A stretch of 64,000 nucleotides of DNA from Rhizobium tropici CIAT 899. GTDB lineage: Bacteria; Pseudomonadota; Alphaproteobacteria; Rhizobiales; Rhizobiaceae. The first letter of the stretch is position 1. Each line of letters opens with the position of its first letter. Of this stretch, positions 1-7,793 are shown piece by piece. The notes beneath the pieces were generated by a model. That model made no database searches. It was not told the DNA's origin and saw only the letters and a program-made list of their open reading frames with translations. The position numbers and the translations under genes are program-made. The stretch is taken from NCBI RefSeq assembly GCF_000330885.1, contig NC_020062.1, positions 8,374 to 72,373 of the forward strand. Direction: 5' to 3'.

Positions 1-85
1 TAGGATCGCCCCTTTCTTTTCCATGAGGCCTGAACGGATAGCGGGGCTTTGACGGCCCGCATGACAAGCATGGGACACGGAAAAG
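1..85 (+). other. Upstream non-coding end of the IS110 element (partial)
   Basis: This is the non-coding leader directly before the IS110-family transposase, cut by the window edge. In IS110-group elements the 5' non-coding end is known to encode the bridge RNA that pairs with target and donor DNA. In IS1111-group elements it lies downstream instead. Only 85 bases are visible, so the RNA cannot be folded or bounded here. Assignment is inference from position. Confidence 0.35.
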
Positions 86-1033
86 ATGGCTGACACGATA
101 GCACGAACCCTCGGTATCGACATCTCGAAAGATCGCCTCGATGTCCATCTCCTGCCGGATGGCATCGACAAGCAGTTCCTCAACGACGCCAAAGGGCTGC
201 GGACATTGATCCGCTGGCTGTCGCCCTACGCGCCCACCCGCATTGTCTTCGAGGCGACCGGCGCCTACCATCGGCGCCTCGAACGCATGCTGGCAACGGC
301 GAACCTACCTGGCGTCAAGGTGAACCCGCAGCGCCTGCGCGCCTTCGCCAAAGCCTGTGGCCGGCTGGCCAAGACGGATCGCATCGACGCCAGCGTCATG
401 GCTCGGTTCGGCGCAGTGATGGCCCCGGACATCCGGCCGATCCGCAGCCAGGCGCTTGATCTTCTGGCCGAATTGCTGACCGCGCGTCGCGCTCTCGTCA
501 AGGACCGCAGCGCTCTGCTGCATCGGCAGAAGCAACTGACCATCCCCCTGCTGCAGCGCCAGGCCGAGCAGCGGCTGCGGCAGGTCGAGGCTCAAATCGA
601 GGCCGTCGATGCCGAGAGCCGTCGGTTGATCGCCGCCGAGCCGCAATTGCAGCACCGCTTCGACATTCTCACCAGCATTCCGGGCATCGGCGCAACCTGC
701 GCCATGGCGCTGATTGCCGACATGCCGGAACTCGGAACGTTGGCCAACAAACAGGCCGCCAGTCTCGCCGGTCTCGCGCCCATCGTGCGACAGTCCGGCC
801 AATGGAGGGGCAAAAGCTTCATTCAAGGCGGAAGGACCCAGCTTCGGCGCGCCCTCTATATGCCGGCCCTCGTCGCCATCCGCTTCAATCCCGACCTCAA
901 GAGCAAATATCAGCAACTCACCGCAACCGGAAAAGCCGCTAAGGCGGCAATCACCGCCATCATGCGAAAGCTAATCGTCCTCGCAAACGCACTCATCCGG
1001 GAGGATCGCTTTTGGACGCCTCAGCAAGCTTGA
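86..1033 (+). CDS. IS110-family transposase (DEDD/Tnp20 recombinase)
   Basis: This 315-aa protein is an IS110-type recombinase that moves its element through an RuvC-like DEDD domain and a C-terminal serine domain. The N-terminal domain shows D12 (IDISKD), E56 (VFEATGAY) and D98/D101 (KTDRID), consistent with the DEDD set. A charged helical linker spans about 150-185. The C-terminal Transposase_20 domain has the IPGIG hairpin motif near 198 and the candidate nucleophile S237 in RQSGQWRG. Length is a little short of the usual 320-400 aa but no motif is missing, so it looks intact. The start is an ATG preceded by GGAAAAG. Element ends were not identified. Confidence 0.93.
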   Translation: MADTIARTLGIDISKDRLDVHLLPDGIDKQFLNDAKGLRTLIRWLSPYAPTRIVFEATGAYHRRLERMLATANLPGVKVNPQRLRAFAKACGRLAKTDRIDASVMARFGAVMAPDIRPIRSQALDLLAELLTARRALVKDRSALLHRQKQLTIPLLQRQAEQRLRQVEAQIEAVDAESRRLIAAEPQLQHRFDILTSIPGIGATCAMALIADMPELGTLANKQAASLAGLAPIVRQSGQWRGKSFIQGGRTQLRRALYMPALVAIRFNPDLKSKYQQLTATGKAAKAAITAIMRKLIVLANALIREDRFWTPQQA

Positions 1034-1158
1034 CTAAGACGGATACTGCGCACTTTTCCTGGAATTGCTCTGAGACGATAGAGCCGTACAGACTGTGAGT
1101 GCTGGCCAATGCATCGACATTCTGCAACGGCCGGCCTTAGCGCTGCAACACTGAAGAA

Positions 1159-1782
1159 TCACACTTTCGAGATCGGATGGCGTTCTCCGGCTCTGACCGC
1201 ACCCTTCAATCGATTTCCCGATGGTGCCAATGGGCAGACATATCGTGAAGAATACGCGCAGGAAGGAAAGTAGGAGAAGTTGAAATCAAGGACCAGCCTA
1301 CCGTCTGCGCCGGCAACGCCCAGATCTGCGCCTTTGATAGTGTCGAGAAGATATCGCCCGCCGCCATATGTTTCGGTCCCGGACGTCGCGTCGACAAAGG
1401 GCAGGAACACACCACCGCCGTACCCCTCGATCCAGTAAAGCGTCAGTTCGCCACCCAATTTGGTCTCAAGACCCGCGGTACGGGCGAACGAATGCATCGA
1501 TAGGTCGCCATCCGCTCCAGTTGCAACGGTCATCTGTTCCGGCGTGACCGGCTCAAGCCGTACGATGAAGCGCAACGAAGGATCATAAGGAAATGTTGTC
1601 GGTCCTTCGAAGACCTGGCGCTCTGCCGCCTCGATCGGCGACTGAGGATGATCGCGAAACAGGGATACACGCGTGTCGCACCAGAGGTTCCAGGCAGCAA
1701 CGACGTCCGAGCTGGAGCGTATCATGTAATAAAGGTCGGCGATCCTGCGCCGCCATTCCCAAAGTTGTTCGTCTTCTGTCAT
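1159..1782 (-). CDS. DUF1684 family protein
   Basis: This 207-aa protein matches the DUF1684 family by its characteristic C-terminal half: a LDFNFSYFPSCAYSS segment, then CPLAPSGNRL and IRAGER-like ends. The acidic, Trp-rich N-terminus (EDEQLWEWRRR) is also usual. Biochemical function is unknown to me. It has no signal peptide or membrane segment, so it is probably cytosolic. The ATG is preceded by GTGAGG with good spacing. It begins 25 bases after the stop of the flavoprotein reductase on the same strand, so the two are probably one transcription unit. Confidence 0.8.
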   Translation of the reverse strand: MTEDEQLWEWRRRIADLYYMIRSSSDVVAAWNLWCDTRVSLFRDHPQSPIEAAERQVFEGPTTFPYDPSLRFIVRLEPVTPEQMTVATGADGDLSMHSFARTAGLETKLGGELTLYWIEGYGGGVFLPFVDATSGTETYGGGRYLLDTIKGADLGVAGADGRLVLDFNFSYFPSCAYSSRYVCPLAPSGNRLKGAVRAGERHPISKV

Positions 1783-1807
1783 GTAATATCCTCACTTTTC
1801 GTAAACT

Positions 1808-3193
1808 TCACGACCCACGATTCTTGAGGTCCAACAACAAAGTCGGCAAGAGCTCGGAGACGGTCGGATGGATGGGCAAGGCCCAGCGAAACGTGTCGAT
1901 CGTCTGGCCGGCATGCATCATATCGAGTACGCCGTGGATGGCTTCGTCCCCACCGGTGCCGAGGATTGCTGCGCCCAAAATCTGCCGAGTGTCAGCGTCC
2001 GCCACAATTTTCATGAACCCCTGGCTCTCTCCCTTTTCGACGGCTCGGCCGACACGTGACATCGGACGCTTCGAGAACAAGAGACGACGGCCGCTCTTTT
2101 CCGCAGCCGCGTCGGTCATGCCAACTCTAGCAAGAGGTGGGTCGATGTAGAGAGCGTAGCCGACAATGCGCTGATCAACAGTGCGATCTTCGCCGTCGAG
2201 GAGATTGGCCGCAACGATCTCAAAGTCGTTGTAGGCCGTATGCGTAAAAGCTCCGCGTCCGTTACAGTCGCCTAGGGCATAAACGCCGGGAATGTTTGTC
2301 TGGAGACGATCGTCAACGGTGATATAACCTTGACCATCCGTGTCGATCCCGGCTTTATCCAGGCCGAGATCATCGGTATTCGGTCGCCGGCCGACCGCCA
2401 TCAGGACGTGGCTGCCGATCACGGGCGCGTTGTTGCTCTCACAATTCACCGATACGGCTATCTCATCGCCACGTCGCTCAAAGCCGATACAGTCGGCTCC
2501 CAGCCTTATAGTCACGCCTTCGCGCTCGAGGATAGCGCGGATCTCGTCGGAGACATCAGGATCCTCACGCGCGATCAATCGATCACTGCGTTCCACGATC
2601 GTCACCTCGGATCCAAAACGGCGGTACATCTGCGCAAATTCAAGACCGATGTAGCTTCCGCCGACCACGACGAGGTGTCTGGGAAGCTTCTCCAATGCCA
2701 CGATGTCAGTATTAGTGAGGAGAGGCACCTCGCCAACCCCCGGTGCATTAGGAATATTCGCCCGGCCACCAACATTCACGAATATCAGCGGCGCCGTCAG
2801 CTCCCGCTCGCCAACCGCTATCGTGTGGGATGCTATAAAACGCGCATGGCCTCGGATCAACTCGACGTTTGACATTCCGGCAAGCCAGCTTTCATTCCCG
2901 GCTCGCGAGTCGAGGATGATTTTGCGTGCCCGTGCGGCGACTGCCCGCATGTCGATTTCGATAGGGCCACCGATGGTAAAGCCATACTCCGACCCGCGGC
3001 GCGCGGTATGTGCGGCATAGGCACTTGCAACAAGCGTCTTAGTCGGTTTGCAGCCGGTATTGACGCAGGTGCCACCAACGAGATGTCGCTCAATGATGGC
3101 CACCTTCATGCCGGCATCGTTCAAACGTCCGGCAAGTGACGGTCCGGCTTGTCCTGCACCGATGATGATGGCGTCGAAAGTATCGGGGCTCAT
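1808..3193 (-). CDS. Mercuric-reductase-like pyridine nucleotide-disulfide oxidoreductase
   Basis: This 461-aa FAD enzyme belongs to the class I disulfide oxidoreductases (glutathione reductase, lipoamide dehydrogenase, MerA). Visible features are the FAD-binding GAGQAG at 12-17, the redox-active pair C43/C48 in GGTCVNTGCKPTK, a second dinucleotide fold around VVVGGSYIGLEF, the ALGDCNG FAD motif, and the dimer-interface H442/E447 pair in HPTVSE. It lacks the N-terminal metal-binding domain and the C-terminal vicinal cysteines of true MerA, so mercury reduction is not supported. A general thiol/NAD(P)H oxidoreductase role is inferred. The ATG at 3193 has AAGGAG eight bases upstream. A GTG nine bases further up would overlap that site and was not chosen. 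It leads the DUF1684 gene. Confidence 0.9.
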   Translation of the reverse strand: MSPDTFDAIIIGAGQAGPSLAGRLNDAGMKVAIIERHLVGGTCVNTGCKPTKTLVASAYAAHTARRGSEYGFTIGGPIEIDMRAVAARARKIILDSRAGNESWLAGMSNVELIRGHARFIASHTIAVGERELTAPLIFVNVGGRANIPNAPGVGEVPLLTNTDIVALEKLPRHLVVVGGSYIGLEFAQMYRRFGSEVTIVERSDRLIAREDPDVSDEIRAILEREGVTIRLGADCIGFERRGDEIAVSVNCESNNAPVIGSHVLMAVGRRPNTDDLGLDKAGIDTDGQGYITVDDRLQTNIPGVYALGDCNGRGAFTHTAYNDFEIVAANLLDGEDRTVDQRIVGYALYIDPPLARVGMTDAAAEKSGRRLLFSKRPMSRVGRAVEKGESQGFMKIVADADTRQILGAAILGTGGDEAIHGVLDMMHAGQTIDTFRWALPIHPTVSELLPTLLLDLKNRGS

Positions 3194-3202
3194 CGGCTTC
3201 AC

Positions 3203-3400
3203 TCCTTATTGTTTATTCGTGACATGTTGTTTGATCTCCAGATCGGCAGCCACTGCCATTGGCAGGCATCACGCCCTAAATAACAGGAACGCGAGGTAGC
3301 ATCGCGATTGTGGAAGCCATTCCGAATTGGTTTTTGGCCGTGGATTTGACTTGCTTGAAGTATGATTTCTTAAGCGGCATGAAAGTAGCCGGCGTCGAAA
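3203..3400. other. Intergenic, nothing recognised
   Basis: This is the leader of the disulfide oxidoreductase gene plus sequence with no recognisable coding homology. The promoter of that operon should lie here, but I see no convincing -35/-10 pair. Confidence 0.3.
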
Positions 3401-3613
3401 TTATGCGACTTCCATCGGTACGTTGCTGCGGATCGCATTGGAGTAGGTGCATACCTGATGGGCGCTCGCAACCAGTTGTTCGGAAACGGAGCGTTCGACA
3501 TCAGGAACGTCGGCCACCAGTCTTACAGCAAGGCCGCAGCCGTCGGAACTGTTCAGTCCGATTTCCCGCGGTGGCGCGGACTGATGTCTCTGCCGGCAGG
3601 CTGATCTTCTCAC
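3401..3613 (-). pseudogene. C-terminal remnant of an Ohr/OsmC organic hydroperoxide resistance gene
   Basis: The minus-strand reading has the order of the Ohr family C-terminus: IGLNSSDGCGLAVRL, then DVPDVERSVSEQLVASAHQ, then VCTYSNAIRSNVPMEV. This lines up with the family pattern in which VCPYSNATRGN carries the second catalytic cysteine. About 55 of the usual 140 residues remain. The N-terminal half with the first cysteine is absent and the upstream sequence is unrelated, so this is a decayed fragment. Ohr reduces organic peroxides, which fits the redox neighbourhood. The call rests on motif recognition only. Confidence 0.65.
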
Positions 3614-3830
3614 GAGGGCAGAGGTAAGGCGCGATAATTGTCACGAGGTTCCGGGCGCCAGCGCGAGAAAGATGGTGCCCGAAACGGCGCTTTAGCGCGA
3701 GGCGCGGGCCTTTCGAGCGTCGCTGATTGCGAGTGAGACCGAGGATACAAGGAAGTAGAACGCGCCGGATGCGGCATAGTGGGCGATGTTGTCGCCCCTA
3801 GTTCGAGGCAGCTATATTCAGAGGTGCGTG

Positions 3831-4488
3831 ATGCGAGCTGCTTTTTACGACCGACAGGGATTTGCGAAGGAGGTGTTGGCTGTCGGCGAGCTGCCCGATC
3901 CGCAGCCGGGAGCCGGAGAGGTCCGGGTGAGGGTGGTCGCCTCTGGCATCAATCCTTCCGACATCAAGACGCGGACCGGATTTGGCGGCAAGGCCATGCC
4001 GTTCCCCCGGATCGTACCGCATCAGGACGGCGCGGGGGTCATCGACGCCTTACGGCCAGGCGTGCCCGAGACACGGCGAAGGGGTCTGGATCTACATGGC
4101 GCAATGGGGCCGCGCGTTCGGAACCGCGGCGATCCTTCTTGCGAAATGGGCGGGGGCGTGGGTGGCGACGACGGTGAGCCGCGAGGAGCAGGCTGAGGTC
4201 GCGCGAGCGGCCGGGGCCGATCTTGTGCTCAACCGGCACGAAGAGGATGCCGCTCAAGGCATACGATCGGCGACCGGCGGCCACGGCGTCGACCGCATCG
4301 TAGACGTCTACACCACGCCGGAAGCCGCGATGCGGGAGGCCGCCGAGGAGGTTTCAGCCTACGCCGCGTCGGGGGCACATGCCCCGCGGATCGCGAAGGC
4401 ATATGCCCCCGAAGTGGCCGAGACACAAGAGTCCCAGGAGAGCGGCAAGGCTATCGGAAATGTTCTCGTCCGAATTCAGAATCCGTGA
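3831..4488 (+). pseudogene. Broken NADPH:quinone reductase (MDR superfamily) gene
   Basis: The reading frame opens as a zinc-independent medium-chain quinone reductase: MRAAFYDRQGFAKEVLAVGE, then SGINPSDIKTR and PHQDGAGVIDA. Near 4060-4085 the homology jumps one frame to EGVWIYMAQWGRAFGTAA. It then skips directly to ILLAKWAGAWVATTVSR, so the part carrying the nucleotide-binding glycine motif is deleted. After VDRIVDV another stretch is missing before the C-terminal ESGKAIGNVLVRI. At least one frameshift and two internal deletions leave about 200 of roughly 330 residues. It cannot encode a working enzyme. Confidence 0.85.
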
Positions 4489-4512
4489 CGCGGTCCGCTC
4501 AAGCTCAGCTTA

Positions 4513-5928
4513 TCAGGCGACAACGGCTTTCGGTTCCAGGAACGCCTCGAGGCCGAACACGCCATACTCGCGACCGATACCCGACTGCTTTAAGCCGCCG
4601 AAGGGAGCGAGCGGCTCGTGCGGCGCGCCATTGACAACCACGCGGCCGCACTCCAGTCGATCCGCGAGCGTCTGCATGCGTGCGGTGTCGGTGCCGTGAA
4701 GATAGGCCTGAAGCCCGTACTGGGTGTCGTTCGCGATGGACACGGCCTCGCCCTCGTCGCTATAGGCGATAACCGAAAGGACCGGACCGAATATTTCTTC
4801 GCGGGCGATGCGCATCCGGGTGTCGACATTCGTGAATATGGTCGGCTTTGCGAACCAGCCACGATCCAGTCCGGTAGGCCGTCCGAGACCGCCCGTCAGG
4901 AGGCTGGCGCCCTCTCGTGTCCCCAGCTCGATATAGGACTGGACGCGGTCGTACTGCTTCTGACTGACCATTGGTCCGATCATCGTGTCCGGATCGTCCG
5001 GAGCACCGACCTTGAACGGCTCGACCTCCTGCTTCAACCTGCCCAGGACCTCGGCGAGCCGATGCTTGGGAACCAGGACACGGGTGCCGGCAATGCAGGC
5101 CTGGCCGCTGTTGATGAAGCCCATCCGCAGTACGGCGGGGATGGTCACGTCCAGATCGGCGTCGTCGAGAATGATGTTCGGACCCTTGCCGCCAAGCTCC
5201 AGCGTGACGCGCTTGAAGGTGTCGGCGGCGCCGTGCAGGATTTCCCTGCCGACCGCGGTGGATCCGGTGAAGGTCACCTTCGCGATATCCGGATGCCGGC
5301 TGAGTTCCGCGCCGACGACATTGCCGAGCCCGTTGACGATGTTGAGCACGCCTTTCGGCAACCCCGCTTCATGCAGGCATTCGACCAGGACCTGCGTCTG
5401 TATCGCGCTCATCTCGCTCGGTTTGATGACGATGGTCGAGCCGGCGGCGATGGCGGTTGCGAGCTTCGAGGTGATGAAGCCGATGTTGCTGTTCCACGGC
5501 GTGATGGCGGCGGCGACACCGACCGGCTGCATGACCACGCGCGCTCGACCCATACGGCGCTCGAACTCGTAGCCCTCCAGAACGTTCGCCATGGTGAGAA
5601 AGCTCGAAGCAGCATGGGGAATAGCGAAACGCGTGAAAGTCTGCGGAGCGCCGTATTCGAGTGCCATCGCTTCGGTGAGATCGGAGACGCGGGCGGCAAC
5701 GGCGGCGTTCAACCGCTTCAGCATGTCGATGCGCTCGGCCTTCGTCGTACGTGAAAACGCGGGGAAAGCACGTTTCGCCGCCGCGACGGCCTCCTGCGCG
5801 TCTTGGAGACCGCCGAGGCGAACCCTGCCGATCTTCTCTTCCGTGGACGGATTGTGGAGATCGGCCGTCTCGTTCGCCTGCGGCGTGACGAACTGGCCGT
5901 CGATATAGATTTTGTCGATGTCGCGCAT
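4513..5928 (-). CDS. NAD(P)-dependent aldehyde dehydrogenase
   Basis: This 471-aa member of the aldehyde dehydrogenase superfamily oxidises an aldehyde to its acid with NAD(P)+. Family residues are in place: N146 in ITPWNSN, the cofactor-binding IKPSEMSA, FTGSTAVG, the general base E244 in LELGGK, the nucleophile C278 in GQACIAG, and EEIFGPVL near the end. Length is normal for the family. The substrate cannot be read from sequence. The ATG follows AAGGAG. It is transcribed away from the LysR gene starting at 6025, the usual arrangement of a LysR regulator and its target. Confidence 0.93.
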   Translation of the reverse strand: MRDIDKIYIDGQFVTPQANETADLHNPSTEEKIGRVRLGGLQDAQEAVAAAKRAFPAFSRTTKAERIDMLKRLNAAVAARVSDLTEAMALEYGAPQTFTRFAIPHAASSFLTMANVLEGYEFERRMGRARVVMQPVGVAAAITPWNSNIGFITSKLATAIAAGSTIVIKPSEMSAIQTQVLVECLHEAGLPKGVLNIVNGLGNVVGAELSRHPDIAKVTFTGSTAVGREILHGAADTFKRVTLELGGKGPNIILDDADLDVTIPAVLRMGFINSGQACIAGTRVLVPKHRLAEVLGRLKQEVEPFKVGAPDDPDTMIGPMVSQKQYDRVQSYIELGTREGASLLTGGLGRPTGLDRGWFAKPTIFTNVDTRMRIAREEIFGPVLSVIAYSDEGEAVSIANDTQYGLQAYLHGTDTARMQTLADRLECGRVVVNGAPHEPLAPFGGLKQSGIGREYGVFGLEAFLEPKAVVA

Positions 5929-6024
5929 TTCTAACTCCTTTTGACTGTTGAGGCATATCTGGCATTTCGGGATTGTCCTGATAAGCTGGCCAAAAGTGCT
6001 CAGGCTGATAGGAAATTACGGACA
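5929..6024. promoter_or_regulatory. Divergent promoter region between aldehyde dehydrogenase and LysR genes
   Basis: These 96 bases hold both start regions of a divergent pair. LysR regulators commonly bind such spacers at T-N11-A sites and control both genes. I did not find one unambiguous inverted repeat here, so the assignment rests on gene arrangement. Confidence 0.45.
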
Positions 6025-6948
6025 ATGATGCGTGGCTCTCTTGCCGAACTCGAGGCGGTCCTCGCCGTTTCTTCCCAAGGTGGTTTTCGAGCTGCGGCTC
6101 GCGAACTGGGAATTTCCTCATCATCCCTCAGCCAGCAGATCGCCGCGCTGGAGACGCGCATGGGTGTCAGACTGTTCAATCGCTCGACGCGGAGCGTGGT
6201 CCTTTCAGCAGCAGGTGAACAGTTCGTGGCAAGCGTCGGTCCGGCGCTGGAGGCGATCCGCAGCGCCGTCGAGCACGTCGACGAGCACCGAGCGGAAGCG
6301 ACGGGCACCTTGCGCATCAACACCTCGGTCGGTGCGACCCGGATGATCCTGACGCCGCTGATCCTGGAATACATGCGCCGGAACCCGCTGATGTCGGTGG
6401 AGATCGTCACCGAGGGCGCACTGGTCGACGTCAACGCAAAGGGCTTCGATGCCGGAATAAGGATCCGGGAGGCTGTTCCCCCTGACATGGTGGTCGTTCC
6501 AATCGGCGACAGCATCCGCCCTGCCATCGTCGGATCGGTCGAATACTTCCGACGCTATGGAAAGCCACAGGTTCCGGTTGACCTTCACGATCACCATTGT
6601 ATCCGCGCCCGAATGGCGAGCGGCGCGATCTACCGCTGGGAGTTCGAGCGAAGGGGAGAGACTTTCGCGCTCGACGTTCCGGGCAAGCTCACGCTTGATG
6701 ACAGCGATCTGATGCTCCGGGCGGCCCGCAATGGAGCCGGACTTGCCTATCTGAACGAATGGCAGATCGCCGACGATGTGGCCGCTGGAAGGCTGGAGCA
6801 AGTCCTCGCCGATTGGACCCCGCCATACCCGGGGCTGTGTCTCTACTATCCGGGAAGACGGAACATCCCGGCGAAACTCCGCCACTTCGTCGACTTGATC
6901 AAGGCGCTGCGGGAAAAAATGGACGTTGGGAGACCTCCTTCAATTTAG
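6025..6948 (+). CDS. LysR-family transcriptional regulator
   Basis: This 307-aa protein has an N-terminal winged helix-turn-helix (about residues 4-62, including GGFRAAARELGISSSSLSQQ and the LFNRSTR wing). A periplasmic-binding-like effector domain fills the rest, with the usual GFDAGIRIRE segment. The ATG at 6025 was chosen because it puts the HTH at the normal distance from the start. A TTG at 5941 would add 28 unusual residues. It is divergent from the aldehyde dehydrogenase gene and is its likely regulator. The effector is unknown. Confidence 0.92.
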   Translation: MMRGSLAELEAVLAVSSQGGFRAAARELGISSSSLSQQIAALETRMGVRLFNRSTRSVVLSAAGEQFVASVGPALEAIRSAVEHVDEHRAEATGTLRINTSVGATRMILTPLILEYMRRNPLMSVEIVTEGALVDVNAKGFDAGIRIREAVPPDMVVVPIGDSIRPAIVGSVEYFRRYGKPQVPVDLHDHHCIRARMASGAIYRWEFERRGETFALDVPGKLTLDDSDLMLRAARNGAGLAYLNEWQIADDVAAGRLEQVLADWTPPYPGLCLYYPGRRNIPAKLRHFVDLIKALREKMDVGRPPSI

Positions 6949-7122
6949 GGGATCGCTCATCGGGGTCGGTGCGAAACTCACCTGTCATCTCGGCGGCTCC
7001 GGCACTGTTTCATGCAGCGTAACGGTCCAATGTCAAACATGAATATTCAGCTGGCCGATCGCTCGTTGCATCCTGTGCCTACGGATCGGGAATGGACCCG
7101 GTCTTGAATCAGGAGCGATCGC

Positions 7123-7734
7123 ATGAGACTTTATCACCATCCGCTGTCTGGCCACTCGCATCGCGCTAGGCTCTTCCTTTCACTGATCGGACTCCGGCAC
7201 GAGCTGGTCGAGGTCGATCTGAAGGCTGGCGCCCACAAGCAGCCCGACTTCCTGAAAATGAATCCCTTCGGGCAGGTCCCGGTTCTGGCGGATGGCGATG
7301 TCTTCATTTCGGATTCCAACGCGATCCTAGTCTACGTCGCCAAGAAGGCAGGTCAGACGGCATGGCTTCCTGAAGATGCAAAAGGAGCGGCCGACGTTCA
7401 GCGGTGGCTTTCGGTTGCAGCCGGTGAGATCGCATACGGTCCGGCAGCCGCTCGTCTGGTGACGGTCTTCGGCGCCAAGTTCAATCCGGAAGAGGTCATT
7501 GGCCGCGCACACACCATCCTTGGCCGGATCGAGAGCCAGCTGCAGGGGCGGAAATGGCTGGTGGGCAACGGCCCGACGATCGCCGATGTCGCGATCTACA
7601 GCTATGTCGCGCGCGCTCCGGAAGGCAATGTCGACCTCACTGCGTACGCGTCCGTGAATGCTCTCTTACGTCGGGTCGAACAACTGCCGGGTTTCGTCGA
7701 CTTCGTCAAAACGCCCGTCGGTCTTGCCGCCTGA
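7123..7734 (+). CDS. Glutathione S-transferase
   Basis: This 203-aa cytosolic GST has a thioredoxin-like N-terminal domain with a candidate catalytic serine in HPLSGHSHR (S9 or S12), the cis-proline P54 in GQVPVL, and the glutathione gamma-glutamyl-binding S65 in DSNAIL. The helical C-terminal domain carries the [18 protein letters not shown]-capping/structural motif. It is the first gene of a same-strand run with the flavoprotein fusion, the DUF1348 protein and the AhpD-like protein. An AGGAG precedes the ATG closely. Confidence 0.92.
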   Translation: MRLYHHPLSGHSHRARLFLSLIGLRHELVEVDLKAGAHKQPDFLKMNPFGQVPVLADGDVFISDSNAILVYVAKKAGQTAWLPEDAKGAADVQRWLSVAAGEIAYGPAAARLVTVFGAKFNPEEVIGRAHTILGRIESQLQGRKWLVGNGPTIADVAIYSYVARAPEGNVDLTAYASVNALLRRVEQLPGFVDFVKTPVGLAA

Positions 7735-7745
7735 GCCTCGATAGG

Positions 7746-7780
7746 GCGTGCGGCACCTCGCACGCTCTCCGCCTCTTTTT
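7746..7780 (+). terminator. Possible hairpin between GST and the flavoprotein fusion
   Basis: A 7-bp stem, GCGTGCG at 7746-7752 and CGCACGC at 7759-7765, has a 6-base loop and is followed ten bases later by a run of five T. The gap before the T run makes it a poor intrinsic terminator. It may be an attenuator or mRNA-stabilising hairpin. Confidence 0.35.
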
Positions 7781-7793
7781 CTGGAGAACGCAG

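Noticed and set aside
1808..3193. Naming the flavoprotein mercuric reductase (merA)
   Set aside because: No metal-binding N-terminal domain, no C-terminal cysteine pair and no mer neighbours.
4618..5754. 378-codon plus-strand frame opposite the aldehyde dehydrogenase
   Set aside because: Antisense of a clear enzyme gene with all catalytic residues.
5941..6024. Upstream TTG start for the first LysR gene
   Set aside because: Adds 28 residues ahead of the HTH and uses a rare start; the ATG at 6025 fits the family.
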